DNA from: Porpolomopsis calyptriformis
Lineage: Eukaryota > Basidiomycota > Agaricomycetes > Agaricales > Hygrophoraceae
DNA: 64,000 nucleotides
NCBI GenBank assembly: GCA_951640195.1
Contig: OX621165.1
Span: 2,418,001 to 2,482,000, forward strand
Direction: 5' to 3'
Each line of letters opens with the position of its first letter. Within the stretch, counting starts at the first letter, position 1. The notes beneath the pieces were generated by a model that was not told the origin of the DNA, made no database searches, and was given only the letters and a program-made list of their open reading frames with translations. Below, piece after piece: positions 35,734 to 47,163 of the stretch. The position numbers and the translations under genes were made by a program.

Positions 35734-37313
35734 TTATGAGAGGGAACGCCTTGGTGAGGTGGGAGATGCGGATTCGGCAGAGGTTCGTATAGGAGACGTG
35801 ATGTCCAACGTTGGCTCCGGCTTGGAAATGACAGGTGGCGGCGGAGGGGCGGCGGGAGCTGATGAGGATGGGAGGCTGGTCTGGGAGACAGACGAGTCGG
35901 TGGGAGAATAGATGGCGGACTTGGTGTTATCAAGAGCTCCGCCAGCATCAGCGATGGTGAGAGTAAACGACCCGAGCGAGTCGCGGTTCGAAACGGCCTG
36001 TTTGCGGATAAAGACTGGGAGACCACCTCCGGAGACACTCATGAATGGTAACGACTTCTTCATTCTAGAGTCATAGACAAATCAGAATAGAGTAATGTAA
36101 AAACAAACTGAAGCGTACCCATTGGAAGTCGTGAGTCCAGAAGAGGAGGTGGCAGGGAACGTGTAGCCGACACGCTTGGCAACCGTTGTAAACGCGCTAC
36201 GGTAGTGCTTGCGAGCCTCCTCGGCAAATCCGAAGAAAGAGAAGAAAACGAATGAGCAGAGGATGGGACCCCAACGAGTTAACTCTAAGCCCATGATCGA
36301 GTCTTTGTCCGCGTGCCATATGATAGAGGGGAATTGGTCGACACGATGGAATCCCCAATGGACGTTAGTCCAGCCCTTGTATTGGTTCAACCCGAGGACG
36401 GATACATCGACCCATATGAAATATGAACAGAGGGGGATGGTCAAAAGAATTTCGAGACCGGCGAGACACATGAGACGAATGTAGCGATTAGTGTTCAAAT
36501 TGGTGCTGTTGGCTGAGAGAAGTTCTTTGAACTGCAAGCGTCTCTTGTAGAATGCAAAGATGCTCAGAGCTGCATTCGGGGAAAAGCTCAATCAACAGGA
36601 GACGAACAGTCGGATGGTCAACTTACAGGCATACACCGCAGAAACGATTCCGATCGCTATCGGCCACACGAACACGAGAGGATATGCCGGCCAAACGTTA
36701 TAGGTGAATGGGAGGCAGCCAATATCTTCATAGATATCGAAACGATGGCCTTGCACAATGTATTCTGCAGAGCCTGCGCTTAGCACACTGACAAGAACCA
36801 GGAAAGGAACGTACTCACGCAAGATCATATCAACAAGGGGTATTCCAAGACAAATAGACAAATCCACGAAAATAGCGCGACGTTTCTGTACAGCAGGATC
36901 AATATGAAATTGAAACTGAAGCGCAGACGATACGAACCTCCTTTTTAGTTACCATCACAGCGTTGCAGCGAGCGATATGATACAGACGGCGATTAATGCA
37001 TAGTGAGGAGGCGGGGATGGCAACTGCAGCGCCAACTATTATGCGAGAAGCTAAGAGGGAATGGTCAATAGCGGCTCGTAATAGGATAACAATCCAACTT
37101 ACAGATGTCGCACCATGTGGGCGACCAGTTAATCGCGTTACCAGTCCATATGACAGAATTGATAAAATAGTTGAGGCAGGCAAGACTACTCCAGGCCATA
37201 TAAAGACACGTCCCGGTGTTCCATGCCTCAAAGTGCCAAGGGAATGGGATGAGGACGAGGAAGAAGCCAAGGAATGCAAAGAGCGAGTAAACGTAGTTGG
37301 GATAATAACTCAT
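35734..37313 (-). CDS. STE3-type pheromone receptor 1 (seven-TM GPCR)
   Basis: Six exons from ATG 37313 to the stop at 35734 give about 437 residues. Family marks: SPTWCDI at the end of TM2, then SSRIIVGAAVAIPASSLCINRRLY (quoted across TM3 as two parts: SSRIIVGAAVAIPA, SSLCINRRLY), KRRAIFVDLSICLGIP, EYIVQGHRFDIYEDIGC between TM4 and TM5, and NRYIRLMCLAGLEILLTIPL in TM6. Seven hydrophobic segments lie within the first 300 residues; the cytoplasmic tail is Ser/Pro-rich. In basidiomycetes such receptors detect lipopeptide pheromones of compatible mates and signal through a G protein to the MAPK cascade and Prf1/Ste12-type factors. Of the three receptors this and receptor 3 keep the family motifs best. 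Confidence 0.93.
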
Positions 37314-38464
37314 CTCTCAGTTGTGGATTGAGTGGAATGGGGGGGGGGATCAGCGTCTGCGTTGCTCAACCCAAGGACGGGGATACAAGTGAGCGGTAAA
37401 AGATGGAACAGCCAACAAATCATCACCCTTCCACTTTAAGAGCAAAAAAAAAGCCTGGGGTTGCCTTGTGCATCTTTGCGGATCTCCCCTTATCCCCTCG
37501 ATTTTGGCGGCTCGGCAAAAAGGTGAATTGAAAGCGAATTGGACATAAATGTGAACGAAGGGAGATTTGGCTGTGAGGTTTGTCGCCCAATTAGGTAATG
37601 CAAAATGATGTGCCAAATTGGGAACAAGATGATGGCCGGTTTCGTACATTCGTTTATCGACCAAAATAGACAAGACTGAACGTGTTCTTGGCCAAAGGAG
37701 ATAATGCCCACACACGTGCCGTCCGATTAGAAATGGATTACAGGGTCGGGGGAGCAGGAGGTGAAAGCGGCCTTCTGGGACTTCAAATCGATAACCTATC
37801 CTGAGTGATGTGGCGATAAGCCTACAGAGCAAAGCAGGGTTCAAAAAAAAAAAAAAAAAAAAACGCGGCGATAAGAAAGTGCGTACCGAGGACATATCGG
37901 AAAGGTGCAAGACACGGCTGACGGTTGTTTCCAGTGTGAGGACAACGTCGCCATGAATAAACGTTCCACGTCAAGCTCGTATGAACGCTAAGCCGAAGCT
38001 GCCGCAAGAAGTCCGTGTAGATGGGAGAACAAGGCTGCCAAGACGTTGCCAGGAACGGTCCTTCTCGTGAGAGGCGAATATAAGACCATCGCACACCGAA
38101 ATTTCCGCGAAAAAAAATGGAGTGAACAAGGACATCCTGTGCGAACCCACAGAGAAGCGATGAAGGGAGATGGTAAGAGTGATTTGAGTATCGTCCTGGA
38201 CAGCGAGGATACTTGTAGGGGTGGAATTTGCCGGCAGTCTTTTGTTACCCACGTGGGATTCCAATTGTCTGCTACCTCTCGCAGGTCAGACCAAACCTCA
38301 TGCAGATCAAGACAATAGGATCTCCACTTCTTGCTGATTGATATTAACCAGTTGTAAAAATACATTTACATGCGAAGATAGATACAGCAGCTATTATGGC
38401 GACTATCGCCAAAGATTGACCAAGGGTCTTTGAAAACCGAATGAATTTGATTGCATCGTCACTC
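37314..38464. other. Interval between receptors 1 and 2
   Basis: About 1.15 kb with no supported gene. It includes a run of about 21 A's at 37843-37863. I checked both strands for Cys four codons before a stop; the only hit is CFAL at 37822-37836 on the minus strand, in a frame running through the poly-A tract. It probably holds the receptor 1 promoter and receptor 2 terminator. Confidence 0.5.
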
Positions 38465-40276
38465 TCACTCGTTTGAAGTGACCTCTTTCACCACGGTCAT
38501 GTATATCACCTCCCTCTTACCCTCTTGACTTCGAACTTCCTTTCTGCTCGGTCGTTTGGACAGAGCTTGTTTGGGCACAGGGGGCACGGGTGAGGCGCTA
38601 CCTTCAAAAGGCTGTGATCGAATGTGAGGAGGTGTCGCGGTGGGGTATAACGGGTATCCAAACGAATCAGAGGTGTCGGAGGAGGACGATCGTGGGCGGG
38701 AAGGACTGTTGGGCAAGTCCTCCAACGGCGGTTCAGGCCACGGTACATTCCAGATCGAAGAGGTCGTTGACACTGCGTCATCGCTTAGGGCAGAAAGTGG
38801 CCGGTGTTTGCTCTCTGGGTTCGGTTCCCCCGAGACGACTGACCGCGTAGGTACTTGGAGCAACGAAGACACGAGGGGGGCTGGGGAAGTTGGACTAAGG
38901 AGATTCGTAATCGGACTGGTGTGTGTCGGAGATTTTATGCTGTGGCCCGAATTCGAGGGCTCGGGAGAGCCAGGACGACTATGGGGTGATGGAGGCCCGA
39001 CTTTAGACAACAATCCCCGCGTCTTAGCTTTCTTTGGATCGAGCATCTCGTCCCAACCAGACTTGAGATTGAGGGTTGAAGTTTGACCATCACGCTTGGT
39101 TGATGGGGATGTCGAGACCGAGAGTAAATTCCTATCGCTGTTGGAACGATATCAGCTAACGAGGTGCGAACTGTTGTAAAAGACTCACTGTATGGGTAAA
39201 AAGAAAACCTCAGGATTAGGTTTTGAACGTAGCCCGCGGAAGAAGCTCAAGATATGCCTTTCCACGCCTCCGAACACGACCGAAAGCAAGACGTAAGTGA
39301 GAGACAGCACTGGAACCATCCACCACGAGAATTCAATAGACGCGATATCCTTGTCCGAATCGATAACGTTGATATCATAGAAGTGTGAGTGAATTTCAGA
39401 CCATGACGTGAAGGGTTGGAGCTTTGGAAAGAAAATGGAAAAAAGGATGAGAACGAAGACCAAAGTTGTCGTGGTTACTGAAACGGTCAGTCCAAAGAAG
39501 AACTGCGAATCGGTGAGAGAGCAGGTTGTTTGTACATAGGGGGATGAATTTGACACGGAATGACGTCGACGGAAATTATGAATAGCAAATGCTGGACAGG
39601 AATGAGATTGGGAAATGAGGCAAGGAGGCAGGATCGTACCGGAATATGCAAAGGATATGATACACAGGAGCAGAGGGGGAAGCCATATGAGGATTAATGG
39701 TGGGATCGAAGGATTGACCGAAGCCGAGCAGCCAAAGTTTTCAACAAGATCAAACCGGTAATCTTGGACCAAAGAATCTACACGATGTTTGCATTGAGAC
39801 GACATGTCGAGGATGGTGGAAGACACTTACGAATGGACATGAAAATGATAGGGAGAAGCATGCAAAGGGCGGATTCCATCATTTTGCGAGTGCGTTTGTG
39901 GTGGGGATCGTTGGAAACATTCCTACTCGAAACACGTCGCTCCAGGGAGCGAGAGATACATAGGCATGCGGCGAGTAAAGCAACGACCATTCCAAACAAG
40001 ATTTTCGTAACTGGAAGCCACAGGAGAAGAGCATTTTCAGGATCAACTGGAATATAACACTGGCCATGAAAGCGCACCCAGGTCACACCAAACTGGAATA
40101 CGAACAACGACATTGCCAGCCCAGAGAATACTGTTAATCCCATGTATGAGATTGCAAAGAAACAGCCAGATGATCAGCGCAAGATGCGGAATTTCTTCTT
40201 GGACACGTCGCAGGGGCACGAGGGCGAGAAGGAGAAAGGCGCAGGTGAAAGAGAGGACTGGGAGTTCAACATTCAT
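38465..40276 (-). CDS. STE3-type pheromone receptor 2 (divergent, long tail)
   Basis: Five exons from ATG 40276 to the stop at 38465, about 530 residues. IPVWCDL ends TM2, followed by VTKILFGMVVALLAACLC in TM3, KMMESALCMLLPIIFMSI in TM4, then VQDYRFDLVENFGC where the other receptors have VQGHRFD. A long TM5-TM6 region includes VTTTTLVFVLILFSIFF and SWWMVPVLSLTYVLLSVVF. The cytoplasmic tail of about 220 residues is rich in Ser, Pro and Thr. Intron positions after CDL, in the TM4 region and after TM5 match the neighbours, so it is a tandem duplicate. The altered GHR motif, the missing RYLRL segment before TM6 and the long tail suggest a changed or non-mating-specific role. Confidence 0.88.
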
Positions 40277-41286
40277 TACGGCAACAGTTGAGGCGGTGAA
40301 GATCCCCGGATTTAAATATGCATAAAGAGGTGTTGGGTGGAGAGGATGAAAGAATGAATACGTTGAAGAGAGGGCATATTAGAAGAAAAATAAAACAAGG
40401 ACGAGATTAGCGAGGGTGCATATGTACATTGACGTCCGGGCAATCCTACGTCATTCAACCTACCCGCCAGAGTGAAGAACCGGAGTTGTGTGCATTTCCA
40501 GACAATAGTTTCGGTCCCTGATGTAAAGAAAACAAGGCGTTAATGTAGGCGTCCTCGAGGACAACGGGAACGGTAAAAAGAGAAATATCGTGATCGTTGA
40601 CAAAAACGGAAATCAATAGCTGAATCCCATTTATGGAAATTCCAGTTCCATTCCCGCAAGTCATGGACAAACACTCAACGAAAGTCTTTCAAGCCGTTCT
40701 GGACTAGCTTCGGGAACGTTGGGTTCGGAGGTTAACTGAGGTTTGGAAACGTGCATGCCTTGACGGTGAATCCTTGTCGAATCGTGGCGATAACACCGTG
40801 TTAATTATTCCAGTTACCTTTCAATCGGTATCACCGATCGATTAATCCGACGGCGCTCTCAAGTCCACTTGAGCTCACGACAATATCATAGCACTGTATT
40901 GTGCGACTCATTCATATAATTTGTACCAAATCCACCGTAACTCGGGACTGTTGTACTGTTTCAAGTACAACATTCATATTTTGTTGAATGATGTCAGCTG
41001 TGTAGAAACCAGTCGTCCGTTCCTCCGATCCCTTGTACTTACCGCCTGTGCAGGTGCCGACTCCCCGGTGTCATGTATCGCGATGGTAGCGAACAGCCCA
41101 GGGAAATGCTGATCCAGCTATCAGCATCCCGGTCACCAAATCCCTCGCCTAACTGGCGACAAGCGTGGAAAAGGTCGACGTGGTTTCTTTGGCAGTCGAT
41201 CAGTCATTCTCGTTCAGTATATACCAGTGTCTAGAAGTATGAATGCATATGAATAGAAACGAAATCGACCGTCCCTATTAAATATA
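40277..41286. other. Interval between receptor 2 and the O-fucosyltransferase-like gene
   Basis: About 1 kb without a supported gene. Short frames at 40670-40455 (minus) and 40921-41112 (plus) have no domain; neither strand has a C-a-a-X-stop end. It contains the receptor 2 upstream region. Confidence 0.45.
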
Positions 41287-43009
41287 CTATTTTGCGTTCC
41301 TCCAGTCCAGCATTCTCGTCACCCCGTTGTTCCAGTCTTCCACTCGCCGTCGATTAACGGTACTCACCGTTGACCCGGAGGTACCCACGAAACCTGTACT
41401 AAGACTCTGCGCCACCACATCCACCAATGTGATAAACCACTCCCCGTGTGTTTCAAGCGTGCGTTCTGCTTCGTGGTCGATATGTCTCCAACCTTGAAGC
41501 CTCACGGCCTCCCAGAAGTTGGCATCTGTCTCGTCTGCGCAAGAATGAATATCACCGGTTCAAATTGTAAGGGAAGGGAAGCACACACCCGATGTGACAA
41601 GAACATGATGATCAGGGATTCTGAGCGCTGATTTTTGAAACAGTTCTTCTTGCACCTCACTGACGAGAGTGGCATACACCGAAAGAGGCGGGAAGCAGTC
41701 TTCTTTCTGCTCACATAATCCCACAAAATCGCCGTGGCGGATGTGTATCCCTATGAACTACATGTCCCGTTCAGAAAATTTAATTATGCAAGGGAAACGG
41801 CCGAATGAACTTACCGGCGGAATTGTCACAGAGTCCTTGACTCGGAAGACCTCCCTCAGGTAGCCTCTCGCAAGGTCCACCAGGCTATCCTTGAACTTCA
41901 TGTGTAGGCCGACATCTCTCCACGAAGGAGTCCACGGGTCAGTCCACTCATAATCATCGTCCCGACCGGCGGTCACAAAGTACAGTATGTCGAAACAAAC
42001 CAAGTGTGTATCTGGAGCAAGTTCAGCGCCTTTTGGTGAACGGAAAGGGGGTGGCAAATTTTCAGGCAGGGACATATGACCAGATGAAGGATATATTAAG
42101 GCCACAAGTTGCCAGAAGAGCACGCCCCAGTCGTATTCTCCTCCTTCCTGGGGTTGTCGACGAGCATGATGGGGCAGGGCGGTGTATGAGACGTCAAGGC
42201 CCAACACCTCGGTAATTCTCATTGTATTATACCGAGGCTCGTGCTCTTGAACATTCCCAGCTGCCCAAGCACTCCAACAGCCTAACGACTCGACTGAGGC
42301 TTCATCCGAGGGCTTTATTTTAATATCAGCCCACTCTATGATGGGCCTGCGAAGTCTGGATCGCAGGTAGGGTAGATCAAAGACCTCACTGAATAACAAA
42401 GTGCCGGCCGATGGATCTGTGTGCATAGCGTGTAAGACGAGACGTGTACGCACCACATTCGACACTCACCGACGTGATGATAAGGTACAATTGGTGGAAC
42501 TATTGGGGTGCGATTGGATATTTCGCCGAGATATATTAGATTAGCCTTCATTCGCGTCAGCACCTGCGCATGTACTTGAAAACGTTGTACCAACATAAGT
42601 CATCATTATATTAGCTGCAATAATAACGGTGCTATGTGAGACAGTAATGGTCAAATAAATGAAGCACTCACTGAAGCCAGCATCTGTCCAAGTTGTGACA
42701 TAACCTGTGGTTTCCCACAATCTATCTGTCAAGTCGTCAAAACTCCATTGCTGCTAGTTATGTAGGCCGTCTACCTCGAAAGTGGTTTGTTGGTGCGTCT
42801 CCTTCCAGGTACGCAGACGAATTCCAAGGATCGAATTCGTGCACGTGAAGAAGGCTTGGCAAGGGTTTCGGGGTGGTAGTCGGTGCAGACAGAGGTTGCT
42901 CAACTCGGGTGCGCGGCGGCCAGGACAATGTTCTGAGTTGAAGGCAGATCATCACCAGGATGATCAGAGCAACGAGTACCAATACTTTTGTTCGAAATCT
43001 GAAAGCCAT
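41287..43009 (-). CDS. Type II membrane protein, O-fucosyltransferase-like
   Basis: At least six exons from ATG 43009 to the stop at 41287. The N-terminus is a short basic cytoplasmic tail and a signal-anchor (KVLVLVALIILVMICLQL), then a Pro/Thr-rich stem, as in Golgi glycosyltransferases. The luminal part has FDPWNSSAYLEGDAPTNHFR, YVTTWTDAGF, a segment read after a 51-nt intron as MMTYANLIYLGEISNRTPIV, then FIGIHIRHGDFVGLCEQ and NRRRVEDWNNG. The HIRHGDF block resembles motif I of the GDP-fucose O-fucosyltransferase superfamily, so an O-fucosyltransferase-like fold is likely; donor and acceptor are unknown. The gene lies inside the receptor cluster with no obvious functional link. Confidence 0.6.
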
Positions 43010-43250
43010 GGCCCGAGACAATGCTGTAAAAATTCCTCAGGAAGGTGTGTTTTGAGAAATCGTCATGAATAACGCGTTCCTGCCTAGTTTGGTGGTCGTT
43101 TCTTGGTTTCCGACCGTTTGATTGAGGTGGTGAATACAGGGGACTCGGAGATCGACCGAGTGCGCAATAAAGGTGCTTGTTCCACGTGCTGGCCACTTTC
43201 CATCAATCATCTACGGATTGGGTGGGGCTCAACGCTCAGGAGTAGCTACC

Positions 43251-44753
43251 ATGTCATTAACCTCCACTGAAGCGTCGGACACTCTTGCCACCTCTGTATA
43301 TCCCCCTTCTACCAGTCCGGAATCTACCAGCAGCCATAGCCATCTCCGTCGTCGGATGCATATCCTCGAAAACTCGCGTTCGAATCAGCAGAACGGGTTG
43401 AAGCCCTCTCCTCCGATTTATGCTAAATCTCGCGAAGGGGAGCTCTCCGAAAGCGATATAACCCCCCCGCGTCGGAAAGAGTCTCAAGAGTCGCCGGGGA
43501 CAGATCACGGCTTTGATTCCAATTCGATTAACACCAGCCCAGGAGATGCTGGGCCCGACAGGGGTGAAGTCCCCCGCGAAAATTTCGAGACTACTTCCAA
43601 GCGCCCACAGATCGTTGCCTCGCAATCATATCCTTTCTATCCATCCGATTCCGTGTCTCAGTCTACACGTGCTTGGTATGAGTTCGATCTTTCTGTCGTA
43701 ATAGCGCTTGCCTCTCCTATTGGCAAGTGGCTCACGGGTGGAGACCACGTCAGAAATTTCCTCTTAATCCTCCTTCTGATATTCTACTTACACCAAATAA
43801 TCGAAAGTACGTGCGATCGTATCTTGCGCCTCGCTTTCTAATCATGTCTTTGCACAGTACCTTGGACCCTTTACCATAATTCACGCCCTCGGCGCCGTCT
43901 CCAGCTTCAAAACGGGACAGCGGACCCAAACCGTTTTTCAGCCACCACCGAGCTGCGTACCATTGAGCTCTTTTTCCTCGTCCTCACTGTCCTCTCTCCG
44001 TTGCTCGGCGCGATGTTCTTACGCTGCGTCATCGCTACCATTTCTGGCACAGACGCCCTTTCCTGGTTCAGCACAGGGCTGTTTGTCCTCGCCACAGGTA
44101 TGCGACCGTGGAGACATTTGGTCGACCGAGTTAACCAGCGGACCAACGAATTGCATACTGTTATCCATTATCCACCCGTCCCTGACAAGCTGCAGTCCGA
44201 CATCGAGGAGATGAGTGAACGGATCCGTCAGCTTGAAAAATCGCTAGCAGGTATTCGGGTCAAAGTCGGGGACACGGTGGAGGACGTGTACGGCTACGTG
44301 GACGATGCCGTTGACACTTTGCAAAATTCGAGTAAGAAGCATGAAAAGCAATGCGAGAAGCAAGAGGCGAGGCTGAAAGAAATCGAGGAGAGCTTGGCAG
44401 GTTTGAAGAAGGGGAAAGAAAAAGAGAAGCGACTCTCGGTCAATACCAATGTCACCCCTCATCCTTCAATGCAACTCATATCATTTTTCCCTTCTTGGCT
44501 TGGCCTCGGACTCCTTTCGTCCTCTCGCACCCCGCATCGCACCCGTCATTCGTCACAGTATCCAACACCAAAGCGGTCCTCCTACCCTTCGTCTTCATCC
44601 ATACGACTGGAGAGCATCCCCGAGGAAGATACAAAGCCTGTCCCCGACTCCCGTTCTTTCCAACTCCGCATACCTGGAGCCCACCTCGTCCTGCGTTGGG
44701 GTGACCTAGCAACTCTGCCGTTGCGCAGGGTGGTCCACTATTTGCTCACGTAA
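43251..44753 (+). CDS. Membrane protein with C-terminal coiled coil, unknown function
   Basis: Two exons, 43251-43806 and 43858-44753, give 483 residues. The first 150 residues are Ser/Pro-rich and polar. Three hydrophobic segments follow: LSVVIALASPIGKWL, NFLLILLLIFYLHQII and FFLVLTVLSPLLGAMFL, then ALSWFSTGLFVLATGM. After these come a long heptad region (LQSDIEEMSERIRQLEKSL through EARLKEIEESLAGLKKGKEK) and a basic, Ser-rich end. An endomembrane location with a cytosolic coiled coil is likely. No family was recognised. It is divergent from the O-fucosyltransferase-like gene, with a shared promoter of about 240 bp. Confidence 0.65.
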
Positions 44754-45088
44754 TCGTCGACCTGATTTTTTTTGGGTGCTGCCCAGAACTTGCAGCCCCC
44801 TTTGGGGGAGATAATATCAATAGTTTCCCTTGTCACCGCCTCCGTGTATCCTCTTCTTGGCTCACTGGCGTTGTATTGGTCTTTTCCGTTTTTTTTTTTT
44901 TCTCCATTGATTTTGCGTGTAGCCTTCCAAGTTTTCGTTACTTCCAACACTCATGACATGGAAGCTTAATTTTATTATTTATTCCCACCTCAGTGAGCGT
45001 GACGTTACGACACAAGACCTTCAGAGACAGCGTAAGTCGCGTTAGGGAAGTCAGCTAGCCTTGTCTCAACGGTTGCCTGTGCAGGTCC
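44754..45088. other. Short gap, no gene seen
   Basis: About 335 bp including a T13 run near 44890 and A/T-rich DNA; 3' flank of the 483-aa gene and leader of the next small gene. A CAG at 45082-45084 just before the next ATG could be a splice acceptor. Confidence 0.4.
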
Positions 45089-45385
45089 ATGCCGAAGTTC
45101 ATTAAAGGTTTTAAAATTGACCATGAAAAGATCAACCAGTTATATTCCAAAACTGCCGCAGACCCGCACAACTCCCGATATATAGACGCGATCATAGACT
45201 TTGTCCCTCGCGAAAGTTACCTGTACCTCGGGCTCATCTGTGAGGATGACGAACTCTGTCTCGTTTTCACTCTCGCAGATGGAGATGAAGCAGAACTAGG
45301 GGCAATGCCAATGCCTCCACTTGACAAGAAACTCGCTGAAGCGGCACAACATGTCCTAACGCCTGGTATTTGGGTTGAATATTGA
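45089..45385 (+). CDS. 98-residue acidic orphan protein
   Basis: A single open frame starting MPKFIKGFKIDHEKINQLY and ending TPGIWVEY. The composition is balanced and acidic (CEDDELCLVFTLADGDEAELG), unlike a shadow frame, with no signal peptide, membrane segment or CaaX end. A possible acceptor (CAG) 4 bp before the ATG means a 5' exon could exist. I do not recognise it. It lies between the 483-aa gene and receptor 3 in the mating-type-like block. Confidence 0.55.
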   Translation: MPKFIKGFKIDHEKINQLYSKTAADPHNSRYIDAIIDFVPRESYLYLGLICEDDELCLVFTLADGDEAELGAMPMPPLDKKLAEAAQHVLTPGIWVEY

Positions 45386-45775
45386 GACGGGTTTTCGACC
45401 ATAGCAGGCAAATATTCCATAAACACAGATTGGCAACAAACTGTACTGTGTAGTATGCGTAAGGAGCACGGAGGAAACAACACGGCTTATATTACAGTAC
45501 ACTCTCAAGCAGTCAAATTGCACATAGCCAACGAAATGTCTACTAGTAATACATATATATGTGATAACAGATCATTCCCATGATAAACAACGGAACCAGG
45601 AATTAGACTGAGAAACCCGTAAATGAACTAGGCGGCATCGAGGCCAGGAAGGTATACGCACAGCGTATCCCAGATACAACCCTCCCCCCCTCGAGGATGC
45701 AAAACGATTCAAATTCGACGACGGAAGGGGTTTCTGAGCGAGTGGAACCCAGTATGTCATCGGGTGCTCATTCCC
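45386..45775. other. Gap before receptor 3 stop
   Basis: About 390 bp of convergent 3' flanks. A minus-strand Cys-Thr-Val-Ile-stop sits at 45501-45487, but an in-frame TGA lies two codons upstream, so it is not a pheromone precursor as read. Confidence 0.45.
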
Positions 45776-47163
45776 TCACTTGGTGAGTTTGCGATAGGAT
45801 TCAAAATCGACTAGCGAGGTCTTTGAAACTGAGGATTGCGAGCTCAAGTCGAAGGTATCAGAATGGCTTGGAGACCTGCGGCTGCGGTATTTATACGGCC
45901 GCCAAGTGGACTCGGCGGTGGACGTTCCGTTGTGGGACATTTCGGGGACATTGGGTGGACTGGTGGCAGGACTTAATGGAGATCTACAATTCAGTGAGTC
46001 AGCTGGAGATATGGAGAGCAAAAGAAATTGAAGTTTACTTCACGAAGGACAATGAGTCGAATGTGCCTTGCGACTTTGCATCCTGTATCCTCAGTATGCG
46101 CCTCTTGAACCACGTATACCATGCTTTGTATCCATCAAGAGCGTCCTTGCCGAATACAAAAAATGCAACGAATACGAAACTCGATGCTGGGACCATCCAC
46201 CACATGACATAATATGTCGTTAAGACAATTTGGGGGGTAAATGCGAGCGGGTAGATGTCAATGCGAGAGAAATTCGAGTGAACAAAGGCCCAATTACTCC
46301 AAGGTTGGAGGGGGATATTGCTTAAGGTGAACCATAATGCGTAAGAGGTTAGAGCGATGGACCAGACCATTTCGATAGCAGACATAGCGATAAGACGCAG
46401 GTAGCGAGAAGTGGTCAGGGTGGAGTTCGATTTGTTGAGATGCAACGTGAACGAGACACGGCGATGAATGAAATGCCTGAAAGCAAGAGCTACGATAATG
46501 ATTAATACGATTCTGCCAGGGATTCAGATCATGAAACGCACCTGCAAATACCAGGGTTCCGGTAGCCATGACCAAAGGGGGGATCCATACGATGAAGAGA
46601 GCCGGAATAGAGATGTAGGTGGTTGGCCGACATCCGTACTCTTCGATAATATCAAAACGATGGCCTTGAACGACGTAATCTGCAAGAACTGTAATGAGCC
46701 CCAACTAGATGGCAGTCAGGGAAACGCACGGAGTGCCATAAACACAATCGGCAACCCGAAGCACACGAGCCCTTCAAATAACTGTCGACGTCGTTTGTCG
46801 ACGGCAAGCACTCTTGCTTGCCGGACTGATGCTAGTTCCTCGAGATGGATGCAAATACATAGACATGCGGCGGGGAGCGCAAAATTGGCGCCAATAATTA
46901 TCTTACATGCTGTGAATAAGACAGAGTCAAGACGACGAGAGGACAACAAAAGACAGAGGCATACTAATATCACACCATATTGGAATGACCGTGTTCACAT
47001 TGTCGCGCCAAATGACGGCGTCAACTCCATAGATAATATTCGAGATAAACAGCCAAAATGTCATTGAGATCGTGGCCACGTTTCCCGCTCGGAGGTGCCA
47101 TGGCAGTGGTACAAGAAGCAGAGCAGCAGCCGTGAAGGCAACTGGAGGAAATTCGCGATGCAT
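45776..47163 (-). CDS. STE3-type pheromone receptor 3
   Basis: Five exons from ATG 47163 to the stop at 45776, about 390 residues. IPIWCDI ends TM2; CKIIIGANFALPAACLCIC follows in TM3; RRQLFEGLVCFGLPIVFMAL in TM4; YVVQGHRFDIIEEYGC before TM5; ALAFRHFIHRRVSF after TM5; SRYLRLIAMSAIEMVWSIAL in TM6. Introns fall after CDI, after TM4 and after TM5, as in receptors 1 and 2. The short C-tail is Ser-rich. As a class D GPCR it should bind a farnesylated peptide pheromone. The ligand gene is not evident nearby. Confidence 0.93.

Noticed and set aside
37822..38094. Minus-strand 90-codon frame ending Cys-Phe-Ala-Leu-stop, as a pheromone precursor
   Set aside because: The frame reads through a 21-base homopolymer giving a run of Phe just before the end and has no precursor-like maturation site; the CaaX-like end is probably chance.
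38640..39086. 148-codon plus-strand frame
   Set aside because: It is antisense to the Ser/Pro-rich tail of receptor 2, whose composition produces long mirror frames.
45487..45501. Cys-Thr-Val-Ile-stop on the minus strand between the 98-aa gene and receptor 3
   Set aside because: An in-frame TGA lies two codons upstream and no splice acceptor was seen to bypass it.
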